Assembly: GCA_964345215.1 (NCBI GenBank)
Contig: CAYFQH010000080.1
Span: 1 to 6,205, forward strand
DNA: 6,205 nucleotides
Source of the DNA: CAYFQH01 sp964345215
GTDB lineage: Bacteria; Bacillota; Clostridia; Christensenellales; Aristaeellaceae
Reading direction: 5' to 3'
Position numbers and translations under genes: made by a program. A model generated the notes under the pieces. The model did no database searches and was not told the origin of the DNA. It saw only the letters and a list, made by a program, of their open reading frames with translations. Shown one piece after another: positions 4,973 through 6,205 of this stretch (positions within the stretch are counted from its first letter, which is position 1; every line of letters begins with the position of its first letter).

Positions 4973-6205
4973 TTAATGGTGGCCCCGGTATACCTGTAAA
5001 ACATCCGAGCGTTTTTTAAGCTGACGAATAACCCGGTCCAGCTGATCCCGGCTGTTAACCTGGAGCACCAGGGTAATGGTAATGGTTTTATGTTTAGGGT
5101 CGGATTTGGCGCTGATGGCCGAAATGGACACCTTTAAGTTGCCAATGTATACGGTTAAATCACCCAAAAGGCCCACCCTGTCGTAGGCTGTAATTTGAAT
5201 GGTGGCATCAAAGTTTTCCCTTGTATCTGCGGCCCAGCTTACTTCTACTATCCGCTCTGTTTCTTCGCTATTGGCGTTTACACAGTCTACCTTATGCACG
5301 GTTACCCCCCGGCCCCTTGTGATATAGCCTACAATTTCATCCCCGGGGATGGGGTTGCAGCATTTGGCAAAGCGAACCAACATCCCCGATTGCCCTTTTA
5401 CATAAATGCCATGGGTGGGTTTGCCCCGGTTGGCCTGCAGCTCGTCGGGGGTTACTTCCGGTATGGAAGGGGGCTCCGGCTCTTCTTTTTGCCGCTGCTC
5501 GTCCAGCAGGCGGTTAATAACGTAGGTGGCCGCTATGCCTCCATAACCAACGGCGCCGTAAATATCTTCCAGTTCGCTAAAGGCATATTTTTTCAAAATA
5601 CCTTCATAGTATTCGGGCTTTAGCAAGGCCGGCAAATTAGTGCCCCGGCGCTTGGCCTCTTTTTCCAGCATGTCTTTACCCTTGGCAATGTTATCCCCCC
5701 GCAGTTCTTTTTTAAAGAACTGACGAATTTTAGCCTTGGCCTGCTGGGTTTTGACCACCTTCAACCAGTCTAAACTGGGGCCTTTAGAAGAGGAAGAGGT
5801 GATGACCTCCACCCGATCCCCGGTGCGCAAGGTAGTATCCAGCGGCACAATACGCCCATTTACCTTAGCCCCAACACAGCTGTTGCCAACAGCGCTATGG
5901 ATACGGTAGGCAAAGTCAAGAGGGGTTGCCCCTTTTTGCATGCTAATAATATCCCCCTTGGGGGTAAATAAAAACACCTCTTCGCTGAACAAGTCTGTTT
6001 TAAGAGAAGCGATAAATTCTTTGCTGTCTCTTGTTTCATTTTGCCAGTCAAGAATTTGGCGCAGCCAGTATAGCTTGCTGTCTAAATCCTTTGTACTGCC
6101 CTGGCTCCCTTCTTTATAGCGCCAGTGGGCGGCAATACCAAATTCCGCCACCCGGTGCATTTCCCAGGTGCGAATTTGTACTTCAAAGGGGAAGGGCATT
6201 TTGCG
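4973..6205 (-). CDS. relA: Bifunctional (p)ppGpp synthetase/hydrolase RelA/SpoT, C-terminal part (5' end outside window)
   Basis: RelA/SpoT proteins make and degrade the alarmone (p)ppGpp in the stringent response, sensing uncharged tRNA on the ribosome. The frame continues to the window edge, so the ATG at 6199 is internal: 410 residues are visible and roughly 320-330 N-terminal residues (HD hydrolase and most of the synthetase domain) are missing, judged from the usual ~730-residue length. Visible in order are the end of the synthetase domain with FEVQIRTWEMH (~7-17) and GIAAHWRYKEG (~23-33), the TGS domain (~76-138), a helical region, the zinc-finger/RIS domain (~272-312) with the Cys-Cys pair at 282-283, His304 and Cys308, and the C-terminal ACT domain (~330-405). 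Because the N-terminal half is absent, hydrolase activity cannot be confirmed. The gene is followed at once by a hairpin with T-run and then by dtd. Confidence 0.96.
   Translation of the reverse strand, partial: RKMPFPFEVQIRTWEMHRVAEFGIAAHWRYKEGSQGSTKDLDSKLYWLRQILDWQNETRDSKEFIASLKTDLFSEEVFLFTPKGDIISMQKGATPLDFAYRIHSAVGNSCVGAKVNGRIVPLDTTLRTGDRVEVITSSSSKGPSLDWLKVVKTQQAKAKIRQFFKKELRGDNIAKGKDMLEKEAKRRGTNLPALLKPEYYEGILKKYAFSELEDIYGAVGYGGIAATYVINRLLDEQRQKEEPEPPSIPEVTPDELQANRGKPTHGIYVKGQSGMLVRFAKCCNPIPGDEIVGYITRGRGVTVHKVDCVNANSEETERIVEVSWAADTRENFDATIQITAYDRVGLLGDLTVYIGNLKVSISAISAKSDPKHKTITITLVLQVNSRDQLDRVIRQLKKRSDVLQVYRGHH

Noticed and set aside
5195..6051. ORFs at 5195-5623 (plus) and 5860-6051 (minus)
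   Set aside because: They are shadows of the RelA/SpoT gene, whose domains are unambiguous over this stretch.

Overview
The window looks like the chromosome of a Firmicute, most likely an anaerobic Clostridia-type bacterium of moderate G+C. The evidence is the conserved minus-strand series relA - dtd - metallo-hydrolase - hemZ, strong AGGAGG-type ribosome binding sites, one TTG start, and a secreted peptidoglycan-binding repeat protein. The genus cannot be named from the sequence alone.

Layout: (1) At the left edge, on the plus strand, is the 3' part of a gene for a peptidoglycan-binding repeat protein. It is open from base 1, ends at 744, and is followed by a strong intrinsic terminator. 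(2) About 800 bases (745-1545) contain no convincing gene. This stretch is not featureless: it holds small hairpins, two diverged copies of a roughly 50-base repeat, short tandem and direct repeats, and, next to the following gene, a perfect 32-base palindrome that probably terminates the minus-strand genes. (3) Everything to the right is on the minus strand. Read in transcription order from the right edge: the C-terminal half of the (p)ppGpp synthetase/hydrolase RelA/SpoT, D-aminoacyl-tRNA deacylase (dtd), a glyoxalase II-like metallo-beta-lactamase-fold hydrolase, the radical-SAM protein HemZ, and an exported cyclophilin-type peptidyl-prolyl isomerase.

The genes appear to form a loosely coupled series. 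A hairpin with a T-run separates relA from dtd and may cut expression of the downstream genes. The hydrolase and hemZ overlap by 26 bases and are probably translationally coupled. The isomerase has its own near-consensus sigma-A-type promoter and its own terminator. An inverted repeat around that promoter could hide the isomerase ribosome binding site on read-through RNA from hemZ but not on RNA from its own promoter.

I see no CRISPR array, rRNA, tRNA, complete insertion sequence or phage gene. The coding part is conserved housekeeping content. The less ordinary signals are the repeat-bearing intergenic region, the promoter/inverted-repeat arrangement before the isomerase, and the ATG-TAA-ATG start of dtd. 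I do not find convincing evidence for a new multi-gene system.
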